Origin: Sodiomyces alkalinus F11
Lineage: Eukaryota; Ascomycota; Sordariomycetes; Glomerellales; Plectosphaerellaceae
Direction of reading: 5' to 3'
Assembly: GCF_003711515.1 (NCBI RefSeq)
Contig: NW_021167083.1
Coordinates: 1,252,481 to 1,316,480, forward strand
Length of the DNA stretch: 64,000 bases
Below the pieces are notes generated by a model, which made no database searches, had not been told where the DNA came from, and was given only the letters and a program-made list of their open reading frames with translations. Positions 12,601-22,438 of the stretch are shown one piece after another. Made by a program: the position numbers and the translations under genes. Within the stretch, counting starts at the first letter, position 1, and the number at the start of each line of letters is the position of its first letter.

Positions 12601-13240
12601 CATCAAGACGGTGTCGGGCATCCGCGGCCAGATTAAGCGCGCGCTGTCCAAGCCGGAGGGTCACTTCCGCGCGACGTTTGAAGACAAGATCCTCTTCAGC
12701 GACATCGTCTTCCTCCGGGCGTGGTACCCGATCAAGCCGCACCGGTTCTACAACCCGGTCACCAACCTGATCGGGTGGCAGGCGATGCGGCTGACGGGGG
12801 AGATCCGGCGGGACCAGGGCATCGCGACGCCGCAGCTCAAGAACAGCCAGTACCGGGCCATCGAGCGGCAGACGCGCCACTTCAACCCGCTGCGCGTGCC
12901 CCGGGCGCTGGCGGCCGAGCTGCCGTTCAAGTCGCAGATCGTGCAGGCCAAGAAGCAGAAGAAGGACACGTACATGCAGAAGCGGGCGGTCGTGTCCAGC
13001 AAGGAGGACAGGCGGGTGAAGACGCTGATGCAGCAGCTGGCGACGATTCGGAACGAGAAGGTCGCCAAGCGGGCGGTGAAGAAGGAGGAGCACCGGGCCA
13101 AGTATCGCAAGAAGGTGGACGCGTCGGAGGAGAAGAAGGAGGCTCGGGAGAAGAAGGAAAGCAAGGAGTTTTGGAGGAAGAACGGCAGGAAGCGGCAGGC
13201 TATGGAGGAGGGGGGTGGCTCCAACAAACGGCGCAGGTAG
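9634..13240 (+). CDS. BMS1: Ribosome biogenesis GTPase BMS1
   Basis: Three exons: 9634-9694, 9755-9825, 9896-13240, 1158 residues, the usual BMS1 size. The first two exons give the Lys-rich MEQQVHKPHRKAKEKKK leader and DRNPKAFAFN, as in other BMS1 proteins. The P-loop GPPGVGKTT is at ~71-79 and is followed by the bipartite GTPase and AARP2CN region. A long acidic stretch (roughly 380-650, many Asp/Glu runs) precedes the conserved C-terminal domain shared with TSR1. The tail is strongly basic and nucleolar in type. BMS1 acts in the SSU processome, where it recruits Rcl1 and drives 40S pre-rRNA maturation. The lysine-rich tail and acidic middle are normal for the family. Confidence 0.97.
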
Positions 13241-13711
13241 GCTGGTCGTCGACTGTACATGAGTAAGGTATATAGGACCGGGTTTGAAATGGCCAAGGTA
13301 CTACAACAACTTCTTTGGACTCGTATATTGATCCCATCATGAATGGTTTGCATTGTTCAATGCCAGTCACAGTGCTGGCATGTCTAGGAGTGTGAATTCT
13401 TATTTTGAAACTGATTTCTCGTGATCCCTAAACTTGGTATCATGTCCTAGACCCAACGCCTCCTATCCAATGCATTCCCTCTTATCCCGCGGTCTTTCGC
13501 CTCTCCAGTAGATAACGATACCCTCTCCCGGGAAAGAAGGAAAGAAAGGGCCAAGAACTCCCATATCGGTTCCGGAACTCCAATACCCATCCCGGAAAAA
13601 ACCACCAAGACTTTGCTCGTCCATTCTGCGTAAGGATGAAAGCAACCCGTATCCCAGGCCATTGGTCAATAAGCTTGACCGCGAAACACTCCGGAGCCAA
13701 GCTCTAAGGTA
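13241..13711. terminator. Convergent 3' region of BMS1 and TOA2
   Basis: About 470 bp between two genes that point at each other; no gene seen. Three overlapping minus-strand ORFs of 68-72 codons (13447-13700) are unsupported. No exact poly(A) signal was assigned. Confidence 0.4.
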
Positions 13712-14366
13712 CTAAGCGCCCTCGCCAGGCTTTTTAGCGTTGCAGCTCACGATCTTGACCTTATCCGCATGGACGATCTGCCCTCCACTATCGAGCTTGA
13801 ATTGTACATTCTTAATGAGGAAGGTCCACACTTCGTCGCAGAAGCGGTAGGTAGATAGACTGCCCTGTAGCAAGGGGTCGGACGGGCGCAAAGCAAGAGC
13901 AGCGCCCCCCGTGCAAATTAGCCATCGTTTGATCCTCATGAATCTTTCTTGCGCTTCGGTCCCCGGGGTTTTCCCCTCCACGTGCACAAGTAGGCTTGCC
14001 AAAACTGAGGAAGAAGGGAAGGCATTTGGACTTGGTTCCGGCGTGCCCTGGCACACACAAACTTGCTTCGAGCTTACCTTGAAGGTCAGACGGGCCCGCA
14101 CGGATTTCTGCAACGCCTCGGTAATGGCCTGGTCAAAGTTGGCCAGGATTTTCATGGCCAGCTGTGGGTAGATGCGCTCAACGCTGATGAGGTCGTCGAG
14201 CATGTCCATGAGGGCCATGCCAATACTACGTACGGAGACAGCCAAGGCAGCCATGTCCCTTCTGGTTAGCTCATCTGTAAAATGTTTGGAGCAAAGAGCT
14301 AGAAAGCATTCAGCTGTACCTGCTACGGCGATACAGCTCGTAGAAAGACTCGGGATTCGACGCCAT
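13712..14366 (-). CDS. TOA2: Transcription initiation factor IIA small subunit (TFIIA gamma)
   Basis: Three exons: 14366-14320, 14225-14078, 13864-13712, 115 residues, the normal length. The protein opens [18 protein letters not shown]; exon 2 gives the helical part with DDLIS and [15 protein letters not shown]; exon 3 gives the beta-barrel strand region with [15 protein letters not shown] and ends [19 protein letters not shown] joins TBP on promoter DNA and stabilises the RNA polymerase II preinitiation complex in the nucleus. The second intron is long for this window (14077-13865, 213 bp). The gene is divergent from VMA16 across 402 bp and convergent with BMS1. Confidence 0.95.
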
Positions 14367-14768
14367 CTTGACGGCTTAGTTTATGCGTTGTTGTATGGCG
14401 TCGTTCGAGGTCTCTACGCTGGGATCGTAGGCGGGAGGTTGAGTGATGTCAAAGGAAGCAAAATGGTATTTATAGGGTCTCGGCTGGGGGATATGTCAAG
14501 CCTCTGCTGACTCAGCCCACGTTTAGTCACGTGATTTAAATGTTTCGGGAGTAGCTCGGATGAATTACATAAGGTACTGCAACGTGAGGCTACGACCCGT
14601 CTACCTTACGGTATTATGTTGGATACAAGGTACGACGCCCTTTTTGAGAGCTTGACGAAGCTTCATCCAGGAAGCCCGATCCGATTCGACGCATTTCCCA
14701 TTCACCAACCGAACCCGAACTCGAACCCACCCCTATAGTCGAACGACAAACCACGGGAATCTTTCAAC
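14367..14768. promoter_or_regulatory. Shared divergent promoter region of TOA2 and VMA16
   Basis: 402 bp separate the two ATG codons of genes transcribed away from each other, so both promoters must lie here or overlap the neighbouring 5' UTRs. No TATA box or defined factor site was assigned. Confidence 0.5.
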
Positions 14769-15648
14769 ATGCTGGGTCTCAAAACTGGCTTGGGGGGAAT
14801 TGGGGGCTTCCTCACGGTTGTAGGAGCTTGTACGCCTCTCAGCTCTCAGCCCCCCCTCCCCGCGATCCCGACTCTTCGCGATGACGTTCGATAGCTGACC
14901 AGGCCTCTTCTTTTCTGTCCAGATATGCTCTTCACCGGCTCCGGCGAGTCCTTCAATGTCGGCGCGTTTCTCGAATCCATCTCCCCGTACGCTTGGGCCG
15001 ACATGGGCATTTCGCTATGCATTGGTCTATCAGTCGTTGGTGCCGCGTGGTACGTACGCGCCCTTTCCTCGAACCCGGAAAACCCATCATCCGGCCTGGA
15101 GCGATCACCCGAATGCGACAATGGTTGGGCTAACACGGGCAAAAACACAGGGGCATCTTCATCACCGGCTCGACCATCCTCGGCGGTGGCGTAAAGGCGC
15201 CTCGCATCCGCACCAAGAACCTGATCTCGATTATCTTCTGCGAAGTCGTCGCCATCTACGGCGTCATCATGTCCATCGTGTTCACCGCGAAGCTCGACCT
15301 CATTCAGGGCGAGGAGGCCTACGACGGGAATAGCTACTACACTGGATTTGCCCTCTTCTGGGCTGGTCTGACTGTCGGCATGTGCAACCTTATTTGCGGC
15401 GTCTCTGTCGGCATCAACGGGAGTGGTGCTGCGTTGGCGGATGCTGCGGACCCTACGCTGTGAGTCGCGGCCCGTTGTCTTCTTCTTCTTCTTTTTTGTT
15501 TTGTTTCCCCTTCAAGCCAAACTAATACCCTCAAATCAGCTTTGTCAAGATCCTCGTCGTCGAGATTTTCAGCTCTGTTCTCGGTCTTTTCGGCCTCATT
15601 ATCGGCCTCCTCGTGTCCGGAAAGGCGGCCGACTTTGGCAAGGCATAA
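14769..15648 (+). CDS. VMA16: V-type proton ATPase proteolipid subunit c''
   Basis: Four exons: 14769-14829, 14923-15049, 15151-15459, 15540-15648, 201 residues. The protein is almost entirely membrane spans. The motif GSGESFNVG precedes the first conserved c-type helix; [20 protein letters not shown] carries the proton-binding glutamate (~E94, matching the essential Glu of yeast Vma16), and a second helix Glu is at ~E174 (KILVVEIF). Subunit c'' sits in the Vo ring and carries protons into vacuoles and other acidic organelles. The first exon's N-terminus is short and poorly conserved, so the exact start is less sure than the rest. Convergent with the CnxE-type gene. Confidence 0.93.
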
Positions 15649-16057
15649 AAAGGCATCAAGGGGAGCAAATAAATTGGACGCGAAATAGCATCACATGTTC
15701 ACAACACAACATGCAAGGGCTTTCCAGGGCCATCAGGAGGCAAAGGCTACGTCTACCTAAGGCGGAACTGGAAAACGACGTTGGAAATAACCACTTTGCA
15801 GAAGAGGTTTTCGGCCGCCGAGCGGCATATTACGGGAGGGGAATACCAGCGGTACCATGCATCACACCAAGGGCGACTTGGCCGGGCGTCTCGGGATATA
15901 CAGGTCATTGGGGAGGATGTGCTTTTATACTGTAACATCACTTTTGATAATGGGCATGTATTCGATCGACTTTTGCAGAGCTTTTTCGAATTGGACGTGA
16001 GACATCGTGTGTGCCCTGGAGCTAGCTGAGTGAACTGTCACCATGACCCCCGGCGCA
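15649..16057. terminator. Convergent 3' region of VMA16 and the CnxE-type gene
   Basis: 409 bp between two genes that end facing each other. Small ORFs on both strands have no recognisable features. Confidence 0.4.
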
Positions 16058-18259
16058 TCACAACTCGGAACGGACATTGCTCATCAACAAGGCGTCAACC
16101 TCGCTGCCCTTCTTCAGAGGCTCAGCTCCCTTGGGCATGCAGAGCAAAGCATTGGCAGACCGTAAGCTCCCCACCCTGGAACTCCGCTGCCACCCCGTGC
16201 TGCTCGCCGCCAGCTTCCCGTCCCGCCCAACCGCCACCACGGCCCGGTGGTACTCCGGCCGGCCTTTATCCAGCGGGAAATCGTGCGCCAGCGTCACCGG
16301 AACTTTCGGCAACCCCACGGGCGTCACGCCGGCCAGCTTATGCAGCGCGGGCAGCACGAAGAGGTGGAACGTGACCAGCGCGCTGGCCGGGTTCCCGGGG
16401 AGGCCGAAGAGCGGCTTTCGCACGCGGTCGCCGGCGTCGGTCTTGACCGGCACGGTGGCGAACGTGGTCGGCTTGCCGGGCTTCATGTTGACGCGGCCGA
16501 AATGGATCGTCCCGCCGAGGGCGCGCTCGACCGTCGGCTTGAGCAGGTCCAGCTCGCCCATCGACACGCCGCCCGTGGTGAGGACGACGTCGGCGCGGCG
16601 CAGGGCGTCGCGCAGCACCTCCTCGAGGGCGCCCGGCCGGTCGCGCGCGATGCCCAGGTCAACGACGGTAAAGCCCTGCTCGCGCGCCGCGGCGGTCAGG
16701 GTCGAGCGGTTGGTGTCGCGGACCTCGCCGAGACGGAGGGGCCCCGGGCGGAGGGGTTCGACGATTTCGTCGCCCGTCGAGAGGATCCCGATCACGGGCC
16801 GTTTGTACGTCTGGACCTCGGCGACGCCGACGGAGGCGAGGAGACCGATTTCGCCGCCGACGCCGGAGATCTGCTCCCCTTGCTCGAGGATCGTTTCGCC
16901 TGCCTTGACGTCGCTGCCGACTTCGCGGATGTTCTCGCCCGGCTTGACGCCGTCGGCGAGGATCTCGACCTCCTTCTCCTCCTGGCCGTCGTCGGTTTTG
17001 GATTTCAGCACCGTGTCCTCGACCATGATCACCGAGGTGGCACCGGGAGGGAGCGGAGCGCCGGTGGTGATGCGGGCGATCTCTCCCTCTTTCAGGGCGC
17101 CGATGTCTCCCGGGGCGGCATGGGATATGGCCGTGACAGGGTAGACGCCCTTCATGTTCCCGCCTTGGGGCACGACAACCGCGTAGCCGTCGACGATGCT
17201 GGCGCGAAAAGCCGGCACGCTCTCTTTGGCCGTCACATCCTCGGCGAGAACCGAATGGATGATGCTGGAATCGACTTTGGAAGCGACGACCTGCGGCTCT
17301 GGTGTGTGCTCTTGGATGAGGGAGAGGGTTTCCTCTACGGAGAGCATTGGATATGGTGACTCCCGATGACGGCGGGTCGGTCCAAGACTAGGATCGTTTG
17401 AGATGGGGTTCTCTCCTGGTTTAGTGTGTCGTACCAGACCGCCGCCGCCATGTCCGTGGCTGTGGTCGTGATAATGGCCATGGCCATGACCATGACCATG
17501 ACTGTGGTGATGGTGGAGGTGTGAATGGTGTTCCGAAGCCTGTTGGCTCGAACCAATCCCCGCATCTTCTTCCAACTTCTTGACGCCCCCTGCATGCAAG
17601 GCTCTGGAATCCAACCCCTTCGCTTGGAGACAAGCATGAGGCAGGGTTTTGAGTATAGCCTGCAGGTTCTCCTTGGCGCCCTTGGGAGAACCCGGCAAAG
17701 TGACGATCACGGTATGATGCCTGACACCGGCAACAGGCCGAGACATCATGGCAACTATCCGAGAGTTAGAGCAGTTTTGTCCAAGCCTTTCCGGGCTGGG
17801 AGGGGGGGATTCTGGAGGTTATTTTGCGCCTACAAGGGGTGACGGCCAAGGAAGATGAGAGCATTGCGTGGACCAAGCCTGGGGCGGTCTTGTGAAGCAA
17901 AGCGCCAACAGCCTACAAGTGAAAGAGTTTCAGCAAAAGAAAAACAGCTTCCCAGCTCGAATGTCAAGTGATTGCCATAGTGATACCTCCGGTGTATGGT
18001 CCGAAACTGCGAACCCAGTGCCGCCAGTGGTGAGAATCAAGTCGACGGCTTCGAAGCCAATATCCGCCCATAACATAACTTGACGCTGGATATGGGGAAC
18101 ATGGTCGGAGACGATCTTGGTCTCTACAACATCCCATCGGCCTCCGCCTTCGCTATCGATGACATCTTTGAGGATGAGCTCGGATTTATCTGTCGAGGGG
18201 TCCTTGTATGCAGTGGTCGAGACGACCAGAATGGCTACTTTGAGTGGTTTGCTGTCCAT
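16058..18259 (-). CDS. cnxE: Molybdenum cofactor biosynthesis protein, gephyrin/CnxE type (MogA-MoeA fusion)
   Basis: Three exons: 18259-17987, 17912-17834, 17754-16058, 682 residues. The N-terminal Mog-like (G) domain has ILTTGGTGFAVSDHTPE (~75-91), the molybdopterin adenylyltransferase signature, and SSSLAVTPFAMMSRPVAGV across the last splice. The C-terminal MoeA-like (E) domain (~240-680) has GILSTGDEIVEP, TTGGVSMGELDLLKP and FGLPGNPASALV, for molybdate insertion. Between them, residues ~193-219 are 16/27 histidine, mostly as HG repeats. The enzyme completes Moco for nitrate reductase, xanthine dehydrogenase and sulfite oxidase. An in-frame upstream ATG (18352) would add 31 residues; the chosen start fits the conserved KVAILVVSTTAY beginning better. 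Confidence 0.95.
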
Positions 18260-18918
18260 TCTCTTTGTCTCCCTTTTCTTGTCTTGTCTTTTTTTCAGTG
18301 ATGTTGTGTATGAACAACCAGTCTGTGTGAGTAGCAGCAAACACTCGCTCAACTTTAACAGCTAATTATCAGCCATGATGCTGTCGTCATCTGTGAGTGT
18401 GGGTGGATGTATTATGTGGATGGAGGATGGAGGATGGAGGGGGAGGATGGAGGGGTCGGTGTTCGGTGTTCGGCGTTACAGTGTGGAACTCGAGTATTAC
18501 GTAATACTGAGTAGGACCTGGACCCACAGCATCACGTAACGTCCTCAACGCTTTTAATTGATACGTGATGATGACTTGATACGTTCTACTGAGCAAGAGC
18601 AATGGCCTCGTACTATATCGGCTGTCTCGTACCCATTTAGTTGTCTTCTAACTTTTCATATGACCAAACCAGAACCCGAACACGCAGAAACAGCACGAGA
18701 GCACGAGAGAGATCAGGGGGGTCTGTTTCCAAACCCAACACTCGTAAATGAAGCCTGCCCGTCCAGCGGGTGAGACTGACTATCCCATGATTGACCATGA
18801 TTGATGGCCAGCGGGAGTTGGGCCTCGAGCGTCGAGCGTCGAGCGTCAAGCCTCGAACCTCGAACCTCGAACCTCGAACCTCGAACCTCGAGCCCAACCC
18901 CTTCTTGCAACACATCAA
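18260..18918. other. Intergenic with simple repeats
   Basis: About 660 bp. It contains the CnxE-type gene's upstream region, a GGATGGA-type microsatellite (about 18413-18456) and, close to the next gene's stop codon, a 7-bp tandem repeat listed separately. Small ORFs here derive from the repeat or are chance. Confidence 0.5.
18831..18893. repeat. Tandem 7-bp repeat (GTCGAGC / CTCGAAC)
   Basis: Three GTCGAGC-like units (from 18831) lead into five perfect CTCGAAC units (18852-18886) and a final CTCGAGC (18887-18893). It lies about 25 bp beyond the stop codon of the coiled-coil gene, so it may be in that gene's 3' UTR. Confidence 0.85.
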
Positions 18919-20121
18919 TCATCTCCGAACCGGATATCTCATCGAAATCCTCCTCTCATACTCCCGGTCGCCCGGTGAGTTCCCGACCGCGTGTCGCGAT
19001 GCTACGACACATCTCAACGCCCGATTGGCACGCTCCAACTCCCTTACCAACTCCGCGACCGTTTGTTCGTGATCCCTCCACATCGACTGCAGCTGCCTCG
19101 TATGGCTGGCTTCCACCATCGCCACCATCTTCCTCAACCGCTCGCTCGGCGACGCCGACTCATCCTGGGCCCTGTGCGACCCGCTCAGCTGGGTTTCCAG
19201 CTCACCAAGCTCGTCCAGCAACGACTGAAAACTGCGCCACGAGCAATTGAACCGGTGTCGCATTTCCTCCTTCTCCGCTGCCAACTCCTCCTTCTCCTTC
19301 TTCAGGCGCTGTCTTTCCCTTATCAGCTCATCCCTTTCCCTCTCGAGACGCCGGTTTTCTCTCCGAAATTCATCATTCACTCGTTCGTGATGGTACAAAG
19401 TTCGGTGCCAGTTTCCCGGTAGGACGTTGTTTCTTGGCGGTTTCAACTGACTATCATCCCGGGCGCTGTGCGACTGACGCGTGCGCTTCTTCTGGACGTC
19501 CCTCGATGTCTCGGGATCCGCTCGACTTTCTGAAGGCGGTGTTACCTCTAACCGGAAAACTGGCTTCTGCGAGCTTGAGCTTGAGCTTGAGCTGCTCGGC
19601 GCGGTACGGCCCTGTCGAGATTTTTCGTGACTTCTTGTCGATCGGGGCTCAACCAAGGCAGGATTGGAGCGCAGTGCCTCGTTGAGTCTCCCCAGTTTGC
19701 TTCTGTCGAGCTGCGTCCCAACCTTTGGTTGCGCCGGATGCTGGGCTGAAGAGAACGTTGAAGTTGATGGCCGAGTCTGCGGGCCAGACTCGATGCCATT
19801 CCGCCCGTCGACTCTCGTAAAGTGGGGGTGTGAGACCAGATGCTCCGGGCTCGACGACGGGTTATGATGGGCTGTCTTGAACAAGGACAGCAGTTTGTCC
19901 AGTTTGCCCTTCTTGGTCTCGGTTCCGAACGCGGTAGCAGCCCGCATGTCATGGTCGTAGATGCTGTGACCTGTCTGGCCTAGGCGCTTAGGTGAGTGAT
20001 TTCGACGTCTTTCCCTTTGTCGCCGACTTTGGTCCAGGGCCGATTGCGAGACCATTATGCGATGACTGCTTCGACCAGGCGGCCTTCTGTCATGGTGAAT
20101 TTTTAACCCGCGGTACTCCAT
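18919..20121 (-). CDS. Unrecognised coiled-coil protein
   Basis: A single open frame of 400 codons; I do not recognise the family. The first ~240 residues are basic and Ser/Arg-rich, with a short conserved-looking helix KKGKLDKLLSLFK (~70-82) and a poly-Ser run (~175-185). Residues ~250-300 are a charged coiled coil (RRENRRLERERDELIRERQ and on), with a second helix at ~345-375. No signal peptide or membrane span is seen. An alternative start is the in-frame Met 23. It sits between the CnxE-type gene and the HEI10-type gene, both also on minus. The long intact frame and the heptad pattern argue for a real gene, but introns near the 5' end cannot be excluded. Confidence 0.65.
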   Translation of the reverse strand: MEYRGLKIHHDRRPPGRSSHRIMVSQSALDQSRRQRERRRNHSPKRLGQTGHSIYDHDMRAATAFGTETKKGKLDKLLSLFKTAHHNPSSSPEHLVSHPHFTRVDGRNGIESGPQTRPSTSTFSSAQHPAQPKVGTQLDRSKLGRLNEALRSNPALVEPRSTRSHEKSRQGRTAPSSSSSSSSSQKPVFRLEVTPPSESRADPETSRDVQKKRTRQSHSARDDSQLKPPRNNVLPGNWHRTLYHHERVNDEFRRENRRLERERDELIRERQRLKKEKEELAAEKEEMRHRFNCSWRSFQSLLDELGELETQLSGSHRAQDESASPSERLRKMVAMVEASHTRQLQSMWRDHEQTVAELVRELERANRALRCVVASRHAVGNSPGDREYERRISMRYPVRR

Positions 20122-20570
20122 TGAGATCTGTCTGCCGCTTTTTCCCTTGGGTGCTGGTAGGCTGGGTTTATTTTTTGTTGGCTCTTTTTTTCGTCTGGTT
20201 TTCTGTCTTCGTACCTCCTCGAGTTCTGCCGACTTAGCTATTCATTCGGTTTGTGGATGTGGGATGAACATCTTATACCTCGAGTTCATCGGGCCATTCT
20301 CAAGAGAACAGTAGCTCTGTTCAGATGAGCCATTCGAGACGTTTCTTCCTGTCAGCTTTCTCGCTTTCTCCTCCGACCTGACAATGCAATTGTTCAGCGA
20401 ACATTATTAGGCACAGCATCCCAAGGTTGAAAGAACAAGGACATCTTCCCCTTGACTGTGTCAAAAACAACCTTTTAACAAAGAACATGACTATATCCCA
20501 CCTTTCCTCCCCCTCGTACTTCGTGATCCCTTTGCCTACTACGTCTTCTCTTCAGTGTGCCTAATGTAGT
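20122..20570. other. Intergenic, no gene seen
   Basis: About 450 bp between the coiled-coil gene start and the 3' end of the HEI10-type gene. Its T-rich plus-strand tracts fit leader sequence of the minus-strand gene. Confidence 0.45.
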
Positions 20571-22002
20571 TTATATGGTTGCCTTTCGGCCAAAAGTCGA
20601 TGTCGGAAGGATTCGGCGTTCTGCATCCATGTGCGGAATTGCCATAGCTGTATCGATGTCAGAAGTCCATCGTCAGTCTGGCCGAGATTGTGAATGACAC
20701 TGCAGCGACTCACCTGAAGGACCGGGCAAATGCTCCTCTCCATACCCGGGTCTAATGGACGTGGGACCCGCGGCTGTTGAGGCGTAGTTGTGATGATGCA
20801 CCTGTGTTCTCGTCGCCAGGCTGTCTGGCTGCACGCGACTCGGTCCATGCACCTGCTTGGGGAGCACGCCGATGCTTGACATATTGGCACTCCGTGCTCC
20901 CGGTGTCGCGCCCAACCCTGTCGGGGACATGCCGACTGATCACGTCAGAAACAACTCTATACTCGAGCCAAGGCATGCATCCATCTCCACGTACCTCGTG
21001 ATGGAACAGGACCTCTCCCATACACAGCTGCATTGATGGAGTAGCGCGGCGACAACCCACGGGCGTGTGCCAAGCGCTGGTTCGTGGCGTCGAGACCTCG
21101 ACGCATATTCTCGTCGAAACGAGGTGGTTCCGCCGCTAGGCTTTGCTGTGCCTGCTGTACCTGTGGTGCCTGCTGCTCAAACAAGCCCGGGGCCAATCCG
21201 GTTCGGGTGCCCTGGAAGACCGGGCCATGGTGGTGAGAACCGTGAGATCTAGCATCACCGCATGCCGCAGCTTGTATTTGGCGCAGTTCGGCTTCTCTCT
21301 TAGTCCGGTCAAACAACTCCTGGGTCTCCAAAAGTTTATGGCTCTTTTCCTTGTATGCTCGGCCGAGGTCCTCGTTTTTTTGTCGCATAGCGCCGCATGC
21401 CAAGTTCAGTTCTGCAGACCTGCGTCAGCGGAAAGGCCTCAAAATATCGCCGGCTACACTAGAGCCACCCAGCACTTGCCTTTTACTTGGTTCTGCAAGT
21501 TTTCTATTTCCGTATTGGCACGTTCAACCGTGCTTCTTAGGTCGCTCTCGAGCCGTCTGCAGGTCTCGCTCAAGGTCTTCTCGACATACCTCTGATAGGC
21601 GCTGGACAGTATGCGTGAGCAAGGGAAAACAAAACCATCGGACGGAAAAGAGTACAGGGGAACTTCGACAAAGACTCACATCTCCTGGGTAGTTTGGTAG
21701 CCCCAAAAGCTCAAAGCTCGACCGGCACATTCGATGATGTCGTTCGGAGCAAGGCCACTGAGCACAGTCGACTTGAACTCATCGGAAGGATTGAGATGGA
21801 CGATGGAGGTAGCTTGAGGACTCGTGCCCGCTGGTAGACTGCCTTCGCAAGCCGGACAGCTTCCAAAGGGCTCCGAGACCAGCCTAAGCAGCTCGGCACA
21901 CTCTATACAGTAGATATGGCTGCATGTCGTCACGACGGCACGATCTGTGAGCTCCTTGCGGCAAGTTAGATAGTTACACTTGATCCTATGATCAAGAGAC
22001 AT
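20571..22002 (-). CDS. HEI10: HEI10/CCNB1IP1-type RING protein (meiotic crossover E3 ligase)
   Basis: Five exons: 22002-21680, 21601-21480, 21411-20995, 20935-20714, 20647-20571, 386 residues. The N-terminus has the HEI10 RING: C9, C14, C27, H29, C32, C35, C49, C52, with TTCSHIYCIECAELL. A coiled coil follows (KTLSETCRRLESDLRSTVE and NLQNQVKELNLAC, then RQKNEDLGRAY). The C-terminal half is Ser/Pro/Gln-rich. HEI10 proteins load on the synaptonemal complex and condense at crossover sites, with presumed SUMO or ubiquitin ligase activity. Intron 2 needs a GC donor (GGCAAGT) to keep the conserved QVKELNLAC; no GT alternative keeps that frame. The last 25-codon exon (ending FGRKATI) is the least certain part. 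Confidence 0.88.
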
Positions 22003-22401
22003 CGTGTCACGGGGGGTTGACGGCGCGGATGGGTCGTGTATGGATCGAGAGGTTCTCAGGTGCTCTCTTTCTTTGCTGCTCTAGTTCTTCTTCCTGCTCC
22101 TGTTGGTGTTCGCCGAGATAACGGCATCTTCGAGAACGCTGGCAATATTGGCGTCCGGCGTGGGAGCTCTTTCGTTCTTTTGGCGCGTGTGGCTGCATCT
22201 GCATCTTTCCAGATGAAGATTTGAGAGCAAGAGATTCAATGAATATGTTCCACTTGAAGCAGGTCCCGGAGAAAGAGCCTCCCACGTCCATATGACAATC
22301 TAGTACTTGTTAGGGATATGTTTGCTATGGGCGAAGACGATCGTTTCCCGTGACGGATATGTCACTGATGTGTAGATACGTAAAACAGTCATGAAAAAGT
22401 A

Positions 22402-22438
22402 AGGTACCTTACCTTACCTAAGGCAAGGTAAGGTACCT
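22402..22438. repeat. Perfect 14-bp inverted repeat
   Basis: AGGTACCTTACCTT (22402-22415) and AAGGTAAGGTACCT (22425-22438) are exact reverse complements around a 9-base loop. It belongs to the AAGGTACCTT/TACCTAGGTA word family found throughout the intergenic DNA. Confidence 0.85.

Noticed and set aside
12155..13093. 312-codon minus ORF opposite BMS1
   Set aside because: Antisense shadow in the conserved C-terminal domain of BMS1; low-complexity Arg/Leu/Val sequence.
16077..17359. Long plus ORFs (355 and 370 codons) opposite the CnxE-type gene
   Set aside because: Antisense shadows of the MoeA-like domain, Arg/Ser or Asp/Gly-rich with no motif.
22007..22291. 94-codon minus ORF just upstream of the HEI10-type gene
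   Set aside because: It ends 5 bp before the HEI10 start and has no recognisable features; more likely 5' leader.
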